Shown: positions 10,600 to 19,575, counted from the first letter of the stretch. The stretch is 64,000 nucleotides of DNA from Rhizobium leucaenae USDA 9039 (GCF_000426285.1 NZ_AUFB01000001.1:124001-188000), one strand, 5' to 3'. Notes: generated by a model not told the origin, from the sequence alone. Program-made: numbers and translations.

Positions 10600-13073
10600 G
10601 TACTGTTGAAAACAGCCCCGTAGGCCACGTTGCCGATCTGGAGATCATCGGCGAGTTTCCCTGCACGCAGACGCAATTGCGCTGCTGGATTCTCGACCAG
10701 TTGCTCCCCGGCAATCCAGCCCTCAATGTTGCGGTTCGCTGGGAAATTCGCGGTGCATTCAAAGCCGCCACCATCGAGCAGGCCTTTCGCAAGGTGATCC
10801 AGCGTCACGAGATCCTGCGGACGCGGTTCATCGAAAGGGAGGGCCGCCCCTATCAGCAGGCGGTCGACAGGATCGATTTCAAAATGTCGGTGATCGACCT
10901 GCGCAGCATGGCGGCCGATCAGCGTCAGGCAAGAATTATGTCGATCGGCGAGGAGACGGCGCAGGCTCCTTTCGACCTTAGCAAGCCCGGGCTCTTTCGC
11001 GTCTCCTTGCTGATGGCCGAAAATGACCGCGGGGTTCTCCTCATCACCGCCCATCAGAGCTGCTTCGACGGTTGGTCGATCCGCGTGCTCGGACGCGAAG
11101 TCGGAGAAATCGCCGCCGCAATCGATGCTGGCCGGCAGCCGGTGCTGCCGGAATTGCCCCTGCAATATGGCGACTATGCCCTTTGGCAGCAGGAATATCT
11201 GCAGAGCTACGGTTTCGAGACGGAAAAGACCTTCTGGAAGGAAAAACTCACCGGTGCGCCTTACTTCGAAGTCACACCGGATCATCCCCGCGGCCGCGTG
11301 AAGACCAATCACGGCAATATTCTCTCCATCGCGCAGCCTCTCGCCTTCAGCGAGCGCATGGACGCCGCTGCGCGCGCTCACCGCGTTTCGCAATATAGCT
11401 ATGGCGCTGCCATCATCAGCGCCATGCTGCATCGGCTGACGAACGCTCAGACCGTGATGTTCGGTTCGCAGGTCGCAGGCCGCGAACATTCCGATCTCGA
11501 AGACCTAATCGGCGTCTTCATCAACAACCTCGTACTACGCTTCAATTTCTCTTCCGACATCTCGTTCGCGCAGCATATCCATTCGGTCAGCGAGACGGTG
11601 GAGGGGGCGCTGAACCACCAGCGCATGCCGTTCAACAAGCTTGTGGAGCTGATCAACCCGGTCCGCGATCCCTCGCGCAATCCGCTGATCTCCGTGAACT
11701 TCAATCTGCAAAAGGCATTTTTGGAGGATCACCGCTATGGCGGCTTCGAGCTGATCAGCTCACCCTCGCAATCGCCAGGCGTCATTTACGATCTGAGTTT
11801 CATCATGATCGGGCGGCCGACGGGCTGGCGCATGTCGATCGAATATAACGCCGATCTCTTCGACGCACGCACGATCGAAAGCCTATTGCAGCTATGGCAG
11901 AAGGCCTACGAGATCGCCCTCGACCATCCCGAGGCGTTATTGTCTTCGCTGACCGTGCCCGAACGGCAGGCGATCGCTGCCGCCAAGGACGCGGCGGCCG
12001 AACTTTCCGCAAGCCATGCTTTGACCGATACGCCGGTGGCGAAGAAGACGGCGGCGCTCGCGGCCCTCTGGCAGGACATTCTCCAGGTTCCGCAGGTACG
12101 GCCGCAGGATGATTTCTTCGCGCTTGGCGGTCATTCCCTGCTGGCGCTGCGGCTGCTATCGGCAGTGCGGGATAAATTCAACGTCAAACCGACGCTCGAA
12201 CTTTTGTTCAAGGAGCCGACGCTCGAAGGTTTTGCCGCTGCAATCTTCGATGCGCCGAAGACGCAGGAGCCCGCCACCGGGATCGTCAACCCTTGGGAGT
12301 TGCTCACCTGCAAACACGGCACAGGTCCGGCCTCGCTTTATACGCTGAACCACCCCTTGCTATTTTACCGCCTGGCAAACGCATTGCCGGATACGATATC
12401 GGTTCATAATATCAACATGTTCAATCCCGATCTCAGAAAGGGTCTGGCTGATCTGCGTCTCGAAGACATCGCTCGCTATGCGGTCGACGCCATGCAGATC
12501 GACGTCAACGCCGGACCTATCGCCCTCGCCGGGCTCTGCGTCAACGGCACGCTGGCCATGGAGGTGACCAGACAGTTGCGGGAGAAGGGGGCTGATGTCA
12601 GCTTCACCGCCATTATTGACACATGGGCGCCCGGATACTTCGCCTCGTTGCCGAAAAAGGAGCAAAAGCGCTGGAACAGGGAGCGGCGCGTCAAACGCCT
12701 TGCTTATTTCACCAAGAAGGTATTGTCGGGCAGGATGCCGTTGATCGTCTACCTCAAGGAGTTCAACTTCTCGCTGGCACTTCTGAAAATGTTCGGCGTC
12801 AAAGCTGGGCAATATTCACCTGACGAAGAGGCCAATGCGGCGGTGACGGATCTGCTGGTGGCGGCTGCGCGCAGCTACAAGCCGGTGCAGAACAAGGATC
12901 CTTCTGTGATACTGCTGCGCAGCCAGGCCAATCATCCCCGCGCTCGCAAACTGCTGTTCGGCTGGGGCGACGCGGTGGCGGCAGATACGACTGTTGTCGA
13001 CATTAAAGGCTGGCATGAGGACTCGGTGGCCGAACTGGCATCGGTCGTCTCCAAGAAGTTCGGCGGCGCTTAA
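10596..13073 (+). CDS. Terminal NRPS protein: degenerate condensation domain, carrier, thioesterase (C*-T-TE)
   Basis: An 825-residue terminal protein. The N-terminal condensation fold (about 20-430) keeps the DGWS tail of HHxxxDG but reads HQSCFDG, so the catalytic second His is Gln154 (codon CAG at 11055). No adenylation domain follows. The carrier has Ser514 in LGGHSLLAL. The thioesterase (about 560-825) has a GxCxxG elbow, AGLCVNG with Cys648, Asp675 in IIDTW and His807 in GWHED. The nucleophile-to-Asp spacing of 27 is that of type I NRPS thioesterases. It starts inside the previous stop (ATGA). The carrier has no cognate A domain, so it is loaded in trans, receives the chain by transfer, or is silent. 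Release of the product is the likely job. Confidence 0.93.
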   Translation: MSTVENSPVGHVADLEIIGEFPCTQTQLRCWILDQLLPGNPALNVAVRWEIRGAFKAATIEQAFRKVIQRHEILRTRFIEREGRPYQQAVDRIDFKMSVIDLRSMAADQRQARIMSIGEETAQAPFDLSKPGLFRVSLLMAENDRGVLLITAHQSCFDGWSIRVLGREVGEIAAAIDAGRQPVLPELPLQYGDYALWQQEYLQSYGFETEKTFWKEKLTGAPYFEVTPDHPRGRVKTNHGNILSIAQPLAFSERMDAAARAHRVSQYSYGAAIISAMLHRLTNAQTVMFGSQVAGREHSDLEDLIGVFINNLVLRFNFSSDISFAQHIHSVSETVEGALNHQRMPFNKLVELINPVRDPSRNPLISVNFNLQKAFLEDHRYGGFELISSPSQSPGVIYDLSFIMIGRPTGWRMSIEYNADLFDARTIESLLQLWQKAYEIALDHPEALLSSLTVPERQAIAAAKDAAAELSASHALTDTPVAKKTAALAALWQDILQVPQVRPQDDFFALGGHSLLALRLLSAVRDKFNVKPTLELLFKEPTLEGFAAAIFDAPKTQEPATGIVNPWELLTCKHGTGPASLYTLNHPLLFYRLANALPDTISVHNINMFNPDLRKGLADLRLEDIARYAVDAMQIDVNAGPIALAGLCVNGTLAMEVTRQLREKGADVSFTAIIDTWAPGYFASLPKKEQKRWNRERRVKRLAYFTKKVLSGRMPLIVYLKEFNFSLALLKMFGVKAGQYSPDEEANAAVTDLLVAAARSYKPVQNKDPSVILLRSQANHPRARKLLFGWGDAVAADTTVVDIKGWHEDSVAELASVVSKKFGGA

Positions 13074-13121
13074 GGCGCCGCTTCGAAAACTATCCGGCGA
13101 AACCGCATAGGAAACGCGATC

Positions 13122-14723
13122 ATGGATATGACCAGACCTTTGAGGATCGGTATTCTTGCCGGGCATGAGGACCGATTCGAAAATTGGGAGCTGATGGTCC
13201 TCGACCGGATTGTCGCCGATCCGCATTTCGAACTCGTCACGCTGATCATCCACCCGCGTGCGTTCGGCAACCGGAAGACATCGCCTTTGTTTGCTTTGGG
13301 AGCGCGTTTGGAAGGCAAACTTCTGGCCCGGCAGCCTGCCTATACTCCGAAGCATTTCGATGTCGGCCGGCAGCGGCTCGATTATCTCGAAGCCATTGGC
13401 GGCCGCAACACCACCAATGGCACCGTCGCACCCGCATCGTTCAAGCGTCTCGATCTCGATCTGGTCATACGCACCACGCCGGAAGGTTTGCCCGACGATG
13501 CGATACAGGCGCTTCCCTTCGGAGAATGGGCCTTCAACTTCTCCGACCAGCGATCGGAACATACCGATTGGTTCAGCTACGGCAGCATCATCGCCAATGC
13601 GCCGACGACGGAGCTGATGCTTTATGCCAAGCGTGGCGGCGAAATGCCCGTCGCCGAAATTGCCACCTCATCATTCAACATCAAGTTCAGCGCGGCCCGC
13701 AATGCCGCCTTTGTGCGAGAGCGGGGCGTGACGCTTCTGATGCGCGAGCTCGCGCGTCTGGCAGATACCCGCAGGCTTGATGCTCCCCCGATGGCGCGCC
13801 TCGGGGCGACATCGGCCCCATCGTCCGGCGATCTCATCCGCTATGCGGGAGCTTTATCAGGTTATCTCTCAGCAAAGTCGCTCAAAGCATTGAAAACAAA
13901 ACTGCGTTTTGGATCGTCAATCTGGACGCTTTACACCGGTCGCGGCCGGATCGATGATTTCGATCCCAAGCAGGCGATCGAAATTCCCCCGACCAACGGC
14001 GATATCAAGGCCGACCCATTCCTCTTCCAGCACGATGGCGAATGCTACCTGTTTTATGAAGCCTATGCCGATGGCGACCGAAAGGCGCATATCGCCGTCG
14101 GCCGCTTCAACGGCGACACGGTGGAGCGGATCGGCGTGGCACTGGACCGCCCGCACCATCTTTCCTATCCGTTCGTCTTTCGCGAAGGCGACGACATCTT
14201 CATGATGCCGGAGACGCATCAGTCGGGGCGGCTCGAGATCTGGCGCTGCACCGAATTTCCGCTCAAATGGGAGCTTTATTCGACCGCCCTCGAGGGCCAG
14301 TCGGCCGCCGACAGCATTCTGATGCGTCACGACGGCAAATGGTGGCTCTTCACCAATCTCTCGGATCATCACGCTTACGAGGATCACTGCAGCGAACTCT
14401 ATATCTTCGAGGTCGACGGTCCCGAGCTGAAGCGCGTCGTGCCACACAAGCGCAATCCTGTCGTCATCGGCAGCACCGTGGCCCGCAATGCCGGCCGCAT
14501 CTTCGAGCGCGACGGCAAGATTTACAGGCCATCCCAGCACAATGCCTACGGAATCTATGGCTACGGGCTGAACATCATGGAAATCGAGCAACTCACGCTC
14601 GATGACTATAGGGAGCGCTGCATCCGCACGATCACACCGGACTTCAAGACCGGACTTCTCGGCTGCCATCATTTCGATGCCGCCGGTGGACGCTATATTA
14701 TGGATGCGAGATTGAGCATCTAA
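13122..14723 (+). CDS. Fusion of a degenerate formyltransferase-like domain and a GINT1-like beta-propeller domain
   Basis: A 533-residue protein. The N-terminal about 200 residues resemble the formyltransferase-like fold (RIGILAGHEDRFENWEL, DLVIRTTPEGLPDD), but where the active NxHPSLLP motif should stand it reads FNFSDQRSEH, so formyl transfer by the usual mechanism is doubtful. From about residue 270 the sequence (KADPFLFQHDGECYLFYEAY; YPFVFREGDDIFMMPET; GRIFERDGKIYRPSQHN) matches the five-bladed propeller of glucosamine inositolphosphorylceramide transferase-like proteins, which resembles GH43. It begins 48 bases after the thioesterase gene with AGGAAA ahead of ATG 13122. This combination is usually found in polysaccharide or glycoconjugate loci. 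A role in adding a sugar to, or modifying, the NRPS-PKS product or the neighbouring polysaccharide is inference. Confidence 0.75.
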   Translation: MDMTRPLRIGILAGHEDRFENWELMVLDRIVADPHFELVTLIIHPRAFGNRKTSPLFALGARLEGKLLARQPAYTPKHFDVGRQRLDYLEAIGGRNTTNGTVAPASFKRLDLDLVIRTTPEGLPDDAIQALPFGEWAFNFSDQRSEHTDWFSYGSIIANAPTTELMLYAKRGGEMPVAEIATSSFNIKFSAARNAAFVRERGVTLLMRELARLADTRRLDAPPMARLGATSAPSSGDLIRYAGALSGYLSAKSLKALKTKLRFGSSIWTLYTGRGRIDDFDPKQAIEIPPTNGDIKADPFLFQHDGECYLFYEAYADGDRKAHIAVGRFNGDTVERIGVALDRPHHLSYPFVFREGDDIFMMPETHQSGRLEIWRCTEFPLKWELYSTALEGQSAADSILMRHDGKWWLFTNLSDHHAYEDHCSELYIFEVDGPELKRVVPHKRNPVVIGSTVARNAGRIFERDGKIYRPSQHNAYGIYGYGLNIMEIEQLTLDDYRERCIRTITPDFKTGLLGCHHFDAAGGRYIMDARLSI

Positions 14724-14788
14724 AGCATGTCGCGCAAAAATGCGCAGCGGTTTTGCGATAACGACACGCGCAAAATCAACAAGCTAAA
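14722..14788. repeat. Rhizobial-type intergenic repeat with inverted arms
   Basis: The gap between the converging genes holds AGCATGTCGCGCAAAA and TTTTGCGATAACGAC with related arms (CGCAAAA/TTTTGCG), then a second CGCGCAAAA. From memory, this AGCATGTCGCGCAAAA...CAGCGGTTTTGCG...ACGAC pattern is a very common interspersed element in Rhizobium genomes. It could fold as a hairpin at the 3' ends of both genes. I saw no second copy in the window, but I could not search exhaustively. Confidence 0.55.
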
Positions 14789-15554
14789 GGGCTTGGCGCG
14801 AATCCCGGAGATCGCAATGCGCTTTGGGCGTCTCATCCTCATTGCTGCGATAGCGCAGGCTGACCGGGCGGCCCTTTGTCAAAGCGAGGACGGCGCCGGC
14901 GAACGTCACCGGCGTTTCGACCTCAAGAATCCGCCAGTTGAAAGGCGCCTCTGGATCGCCGTCCAGTCGCTCCAGTCTTGGTTCGTTTGCCCAATCGAAG
15001 GTCACGTCGAAACTGTCGAGCGCCAGCGAGAGCCCCTCGCCATGCGCCTTGACGAAGGCCTCCTTGCGCGTCCAGCAGCGATAGAAACCCTCAAGATAGG
15101 CCTCCGGCGGCAGGGCCCGCAGGGTCAGACACTCCTTATGGGAAAAGAAGCGCCCGGCGATATCCTCCTTGAGAAAGCGGATTTCCTCGATATCGATGCC
15201 GAGTTCATAGTGGTCTGAGATGGCGAGCGCCGCGAGATCGGCGCTGTGGCTGAGATTGAAGTGGAATGGGGTGCCGCCAGAGAGGGCTACGGCGGGCTTG
15301 CCGTAGTCGTTATAGGCGAAGCGCACATTCTGTGGCGGCAGGCCCAGATACTGCCCCAGGATCGACCGCAACCGTCCTCTTCCGACGATGAACCTTTGTC
15401 CGTCACGCTCGCGCACGAAGCGCTGAGCTCGTGCCAGCTCCTCGGCGGATAGCAGTGCCGCGAATTCCTCAACAGAAGACGGCGGCGCATCGAGGCTCCA
15501 GGTCCAGACGTCGATGAGGTCAGGGCCGATGACTTCGAAATTAGGTCGTTGCAT
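14784..15554 (-). CDS. Sfp-type 4'-phosphopantetheinyl transferase
   Basis: 256 residues, the usual length for the Sfp/EntD class that transfers phosphopantetheine from CoA to a carrier-protein serine. Diagnostic motifs are ELGIDIEEI (Asp121, Glu123, metal ligands) and WTRKEAFVKAHGEGL (Glu165, Lys169), with NLSHSAD upstream for CoA contact. Its presence facing the megasynthase genes makes it the obvious activator of their four carrier domains (Ser568; Ser992 and Ser2635; Ser514). The start ATG lies inside the last codons of the upstream DegT gene (14-base overlap), so the two are co-transcribed. Its ribosome binding site is weak, consistent with coupled translation. It ends just inside the intergenic repeat. 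Confidence 0.93.
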   Translation of the reverse strand: MQRPNFEVIGPDLIDVWTWSLDAPPSSVEEFAALLSAEELARAQRFVRERDGQRFIVGRGRLRSILGQYLGLPPQNVRFAYNDYGKPAVALSGGTPFHFNLSHSADLAALAISDHYELGIDIEEIRFLKEDIAGRFFSHKECLTLRALPPEAYLEGFYRCWTRKEAFVKAHGEGLSLALDSFDVTFDWANEPRLERLDGDPEAPFNWRILEVETPVTFAGAVLALTKGRPVSLRYRSNEDETPKAHCDLRDSRQAL

Positions 15555-16725
15555 AGGACAGCTTGCCGCTGGCGGTCGGCCCTTGGCGAACCATACGCCG
15601 TGCCAGATAGGCCATCAGCGCTGCCGGATAGTTCTCGCCGAGACTGATGCGGCAGGTGCGCTTTAGGATATCCAACGTTTGTGAGCACATATCAGGCGTA
15701 TACTCGATCTTCCGATCGGTCCAATTGTAGGGGTTCATCGCCGGGTGCCCGCTGCGCTGCTGCAGCACCGGCTGCCAATTGGTGTAGACATGGCGGCTGG
15801 AATCAAAGAGCCGGTAGACGCCGCGCTTGTTCTCCTCGGCAAACTGCCTGGCGTCATCAGGCGTTTCGAAGATGACATGCAGGCCAGCGGCATTGGCGAC
15901 ATCATTGTGCGGACCGATGCGCATCCTGTTGCTCTTCGACAGGATCCCGGTCATCAGGTCGTAGCGCTTGCGCATGCGCTCAATCATCGGATCGAGCCGC
16001 TTGAGCTGTACGTTCAGCATGGCACCCTGGATCTGGCTCGCCTTGAAATTCACGCCGAGCATCGGCGGCTCGTTGGCATTGTCTAGATGACCGCGAAACA
16101 GCGAGCCGATGTCGTGATACATGCGCGCCCGGGCGAAAAGCTGCGGATCATTGGTGACGACGGCACCGCCTTCGCCGATATTCATGTTCTTGAATTGGTT
16201 GAAGCTATAGGCGCCGAGATCGCCGATCGTGCCCGTCCGCTTGTCCTTGTAGCTCAGGCCGACGGCCTGGCAGGCATCCTCGATGACGATGAGACCGTGC
16301 TCGCGGGCGATCTGCATGATGCTGTCCATGTCGCAGACCATGTTCGACATGTGCACAGGGATGATTGCCTTCGTCTGAGGGGTGATTTTGCGGACGATAT
16401 CGGCAGGGTCCATCGTCAGTGTCTGGTCGATGTCGACCAGCACCGGCACGGCGCCGGCGGCCAAGGGCGCGGCGGCGGTTGCGATCCAGGTATAGGCCGG
16501 CACCAGCACTTCGTCGCCGGGGCCGATGCCGGCGGCGACCAGCGCCGAAATCAGTGCCCCGGTACCGCTGCTCATCGTCAGCGCGTGCTGAACGCCGAAT
16601 TTGGCGCAGAAGTCGGCCTCGAACCGCAGGAGGGGACCGCCGGTATCATCGCCGTAGCGCGCCAATTTTCCCGAGGCAAACACCGGCGCAAGCGCCATCC
16701 ATTCCCGCAATCCGACCTTGGCCAT
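15541..16725 (-). CDS. DegT/DnrJ/EryC1/StrS-family PLP aminotransferase
   Basis: 394 residues. The family motifs are complete: SSGTGAL near residue 52, VLVPAYTWIATAAA, the cofactor aspartate in VIEDACQAVG (Asp150) and the Schiff-base Lys179 in SFNQFKNMNIGEGG. Members usually aminate keto-sugar nucleotides to amino sugars, though some act on cyclitols or in antibiotic assembly. GGAG lies about 9 bases before ATG 16725. It is co-transcribed with the phosphopantetheinyl transferase. Whether it serves the NRPS-PKS product or the polysaccharide cluster on its other side is open. No nucleotide-sugar dehydratase is visible in the window, so its substrate cannot be predicted. Confidence 0.88.
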   Translation of the reverse strand: MAKVGLREWMALAPVFASGKLARYGDDTGGPLLRFEADFCAKFGVQHALTMSSGTGALISALVAAGIGPGDEVLVPAYTWIATAAAPLAAGAVPVLVDIDQTLTMDPADIVRKITPQTKAIIPVHMSNMVCDMDSIMQIAREHGLIVIEDACQAVGLSYKDKRTGTIGDLGAYSFNQFKNMNIGEGGAVVTNDPQLFARARMYHDIGSLFRGHLDNANEPPMLGVNFKASQIQGAMLNVQLKRLDPMIERMRKRYDLMTGILSKSNRMRIGPHNDVANAAGLHVIFETPDDARQFAEENKRGVYRLFDSSRHVYTNWQPVLQQRSGHPAMNPYNWTDRKIEYTPDMCSQTLDILKRTCRISLGENYPAALMAYLARRMVRQGPTASGKLSYATT

Positions 16726-17061
16726 ATCTTTCGCTCCCGATAAAATCAGCGGCTCTCGTCTTTGAGCCTAGCGCCCGTTCACCGCATTTTCAGCATGGCT
16801 TTCCGGCCAGAAAGGCCGCACGCGCAGCGAAGCGACCTATCCAAAATCGGTAGTTGATATGCTCGTCTATGCCGATTGGACGATTGTCCGCGAAGCAGCG
16901 ATTCCGATAGAAAAACAAAGAATTGTGGGTGAATGTTATCATGGCGATTCGCGACCTCAGATCGGCCCCCGACGACATGATGTTGCATGCCGATACAGCC
17001 ATCGTTGACGGCGGCCTCGACTAAAAAGACCGCGCGAAAACTCGCTGCTTGCCTTTCCCTG
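16726..17061. other. Intergenic region upstream of the DegT gene
   Basis: 336 bases between two genes on the minus strand. It probably contains the promoter for the aminotransferase/phosphopantetheinyl transferase pair, since the gap is too long for read-through alone. An imperfect hairpin (GGCTTTC/GAAAGGCC, about 16796-16816) is the only structure I notice. There is no T-tract. A 70-codon minus-strand frame spans part of it but resembles nothing and has no good ribosome binding site. Confidence 0.4.
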
Positions 17062-17883
17062 TTAGTCGAGGCGGAAATAGAAACCGGCGCTTTCGCTTCG
17101 TCCCAATTCCGGATGAGTGTCGATGAGGTGAGACAGGGATGGGATCGCCCAGCGGTCGACCTGCCTATAACCGAGCTGCGTCACATCGCTCAGGAAAGTG
17201 GCTTCATCCCGCATTTGATAGGGCACATAGGCGCCGCTTATCCGTTCCAGCGTCACAACCATGCCCCTCTTGTGAAGAGCGACCTTGTTGAGGATCAGAT
17301 GCCGAGGCAAAGCGGGCAGGCGCTGCAACAGTCTGGAGAGCGGCACGTCCAGATATTGCATCAGACCGGACCCGAGGAAAAGCGGTATGCCGCCCGCGTC
17401 CTCGATCCGGTCGACGAAGCTGAGGCCGGCCAGGCCGTCGCGCTCCGCCAGACGCCGCCCGACTCGGATGATGGAGGGAAGGTCGTAAACGACCCAGCGG
17501 AAGGATTCATCGATCGGGAGCAACGGACGGAAAGCTCTGTATTTCGTCCCCATATGGCCGCCGGCATCGATCACGCCATCTACCTCCTGCATCAGGTTGC
17601 GCATCCAAAACATCACCGGATAGTCCCACGGTAAGACTTGGCACATGAGGGAGAAGCCGGCATTGGCGATTTCCTCATGGTCGTAACCGGCCATTGGCAT
17701 GGCCTTGGCGGCGGCAAAGGCAGCCTCATAGGAGCTATAGGCTCCGGTAAATCGCCGCGGAAAGGGCGATAGGTAGCGCAGGCGTCCGCCGGCGGCGCGC
17801 AGCGGTGATAAAGACCGGCCAAGGCTTCGAACCGTCCCGCCAAGGAATGAGCGCGTGTTCTCTGACAAGGATGCAGTCGCCAT
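17062..17883 (-). CDS. Putative methyltransferase, TIGR04325-like
   Basis: 273 residues. The sequence FDGAYSSYEAA-like opening (FTGAYSSYEAAFAAAK), the EVDGVIDAGGHMGTKY glycine-rich strand, RWVVYDLPSIIRVGRRL and the FLGSGLMQYLD segment match the TIGR04325 group of putative SAM methyltransferases found in O-antigen and capsule loci. No activity has been shown for most of them. GAGG lies 8 bases ahead of ATG 17883. It follows the flippase gene by about 50 bases on the same strand, so both probably form one unit. A role in methylating a sugar or the nascent polysaccharide is inferred from family and place only. Confidence 0.7.
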   Translation of the reverse strand: MATASLSENTRSFLGGTVRSLGRSLSPLRAAGGRLRYLSPFPRRFTGAYSSYEAAFAAAKAMPMAGYDHEEIANAGFSLMCQVLPWDYPVMFWMRNLMQEVDGVIDAGGHMGTKYRAFRPLLPIDESFRWVVYDLPSIIRVGRRLAERDGLAGLSFVDRIEDAGGIPLFLGSGLMQYLDVPLSRLLQRLPALPRHLILNKVALHKRGMVVTLERISGAYVPYQMRDEATFLSDVTQLGYRQVDRWAIPSLSHLIDTHPELGRSESAGFYFRLD

Positions 17884-17934
17884 TATTGTTTCCTCAACTG
17901 GCCCAAACGGCCTATCTCAGTTGAAAAATCACGC

Positions 17935-19455
17935 CTATCGCCGGCCGACTGCAAAGATCGGGATCGGGATGCCGATCACCTTTTGAAGGACCGCAAGAGT
18001 GAGAACGTAGGTCGCTCCGCCGGAGACGACTTGTATCGCCAGCGTCACCAGATGCCGCAGCGCGGACGCTTCGGCGAGATAACCGAGCGAATAGACCGTC
18101 GCTGCCATAGCTGCGATGGCGACGGCGACGTAGGCGCAGTCGCTGATCACTCGCTTCCATGCAAGGCCCCCATAGTTGCGTTGCAGATGCATCGATATCG
18201 CAAAAGAAATCAGCGACGCCAGGCATTGGCCCAAAGCCGCCGCCTCGACGCCGAAGGGGGCGAGGAGGACGATCAGGCCGACCGAGATGGCGCCGTTGAG
18301 CAGGAGTGCTGCAGGCATATGCCTGATATTGCCGGACAGCGACAGCAACGGCTCGGTGACGTAGCCGGGCGTCAGCAGCACCTGCTTGGCCGACAGGATC
18401 GTGACGAGAATCGCCGCCGGCGCCCATTTGTTTCCGAGCACCACGTCGATCAAGCCGGATGAGATCAGCGACAGGCCGAGATAGATCGGCGCCGAGATCG
18501 CCATCAGCAGGGTCATGAAGGTGGTTGCGGAGGCGCCGACATCGCGGGTCGTTTTGCCGTTGGCATCGATCTTGACGGTCGCCCGGCGGAACAACGTCCA
18601 GGCAAGCATGCGCGCCGGCTCGCCGATGAGTTCGGAGAAGGCGGCGATGATCCGCTCGGCGACGCGGTAATAACCGGCTTCGGCGAGGCCGAGAAAGCTG
18701 CCGATCGCAAGCGTGCCGGAATAGGAACGCAGGAAGATGATCAGCCGGTTTGCCAGGATATGACGAGAAAATTCGAGGATTTCACGCGCGAACGGCAGGG
18801 TCAGGCGTAGTTTTGGATACCAGCGTGCGACGACGGCGGAAGCGAATACGCCGACGAGCAGTGTTGCAAGCCGTCCCGCCACGAGCGAGAAGATGTTCCA
18901 GCCGATCCACAAGCCGAGCATGGTGACGGCAAGCCCGGTCAGTTCGGATGCGACACGGATAGCCGCCTGTTTGCGCAACTGCCCCCTTGCGACCAGCAGT
19001 CCGTCATAGACGACCGAAAGCGACGAGGGCAGGAACCAGCAACTGAAGAGGCAAAGCAGTATGCCTTCCCAGGGCTGATGAAAGACAAACCAGACGACCG
19101 CGGCAATCGAGAAACCGACGATCGTTATCAGGATCCCGGAGATGATCGAGATCGTGCCGACCTGGTCGAGTTCGTCCTCAGTGCACTCCGTTTTCATGAT
19201 GAACTCGCCCCATCCGCCCTCGGCAACGACGACGAGCAGGATCACGATAGCGGAACTATAGGCGTAGAGGCCGAATTCCGCCGATTCCAGCACGCGCGCC
19301 GCGACGAGGAAAACGACGAGCTGCACGACCTGGGAGACGATTTTCGAACCCAAGGTCGAAGCACCGTCGCCGATAACGGACGGCAAGCGCAGGCGGAGCC
19401 ATCGCGGCAAGCCGAATCGACCCGTAGGTGAGGGGGGGTGGGGCAATCCGTCCAT
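17935..19455 (-). CDS. Polysaccharide flippase (Wzx/ExoT-like, MATE-type fold)
   Basis: About 506 residues with 12-14 hydrophobic segments and the N-terminal pattern DGASTLGSKIVSQVVQLVVF...ARVLESAEFGLYAY, typical of oligosaccharide-lipid flippases of the polysaccharide_synt family. Such proteins turn undecaprenyl-linked repeat units across the inner membrane. I place the start at ATG 19455 (MDGLPHP) because the open frame upstream (to 19533) is rich in unlikely residues, but the ribosome binding site is weak at both and the choice is uncertain. It sits among an ExoY-like priming enzyme, a Wzc-like protein and an export protein, which supports a Wzx-dependent route. Confidence 0.88.
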   Translation of the reverse strand: MDGLPHPPSPTGRFGLPRWLRLRLPSVIGDGASTLGSKIVSQVVQLVVFLVAARVLESAEFGLYAYSSAIVILLVVVAEGGWGEFIMKTECTEDELDQVGTISIISGILITIVGFSIAAVVWFVFHQPWEGILLCLFSCWFLPSSLSVVYDGLLVARGQLRKQAAIRVASELTGLAVTMLGLWIGWNIFSLVAGRLATLLVGVFASAVVARWYPKLRLTLPFAREILEFSRHILANRLIIFLRSYSGTLAIGSFLGLAEAGYYRVAERIIAAFSELIGEPARMLAWTLFRRATVKIDANGKTTRDVGASATTFMTLLMAISAPIYLGLSLISSGLIDVVLGNKWAPAAILVTILSAKQVLLTPGYVTEPLLSLSGNIRHMPAALLLNGAISVGLIVLLAPFGVEAAALGQCLASLISFAISMHLQRNYGGLAWKRVISDCAYVAVAIAAMAATVYSLGYLAEASALRHLVTLAIQVVSGGATYVLTLAVLQKVIGIPIPIFAVGRR

Positions 19456-19545
19456 CAGCACACCGCCTGAGTCGGACGAAAGGACGGCGGGATCCCCTCG
19501 TTTTTCCACAGCCAATCCGTTGCAACCCCACAATATTGAGTGGGA

Positions 19546-19575
19546 TTCTTTAAGAAAAACCAGATTTTCTTAAGA
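19546..19575. promoter_or_regulatory. AT-rich inverted repeat upstream of the flippase
   Basis: TAAGAAAA at 19551-19558 and TTTTCTTA at 19565-19572 are perfect complements around a six-base spacer, and the pairing extends imperfectly outward. It lies in the roughly 290-base leader of the flippase gene. It could be a dyad operator or a weak terminator hairpin. No factor can be named. Confidence 0.45.

Noticed and set aside
16790..17002. 70-codon minus-strand frame in the gap before the DegT gene
   Set aside because: No ribosome binding site and no recognisable sequence; kept as part of the intergenic description.
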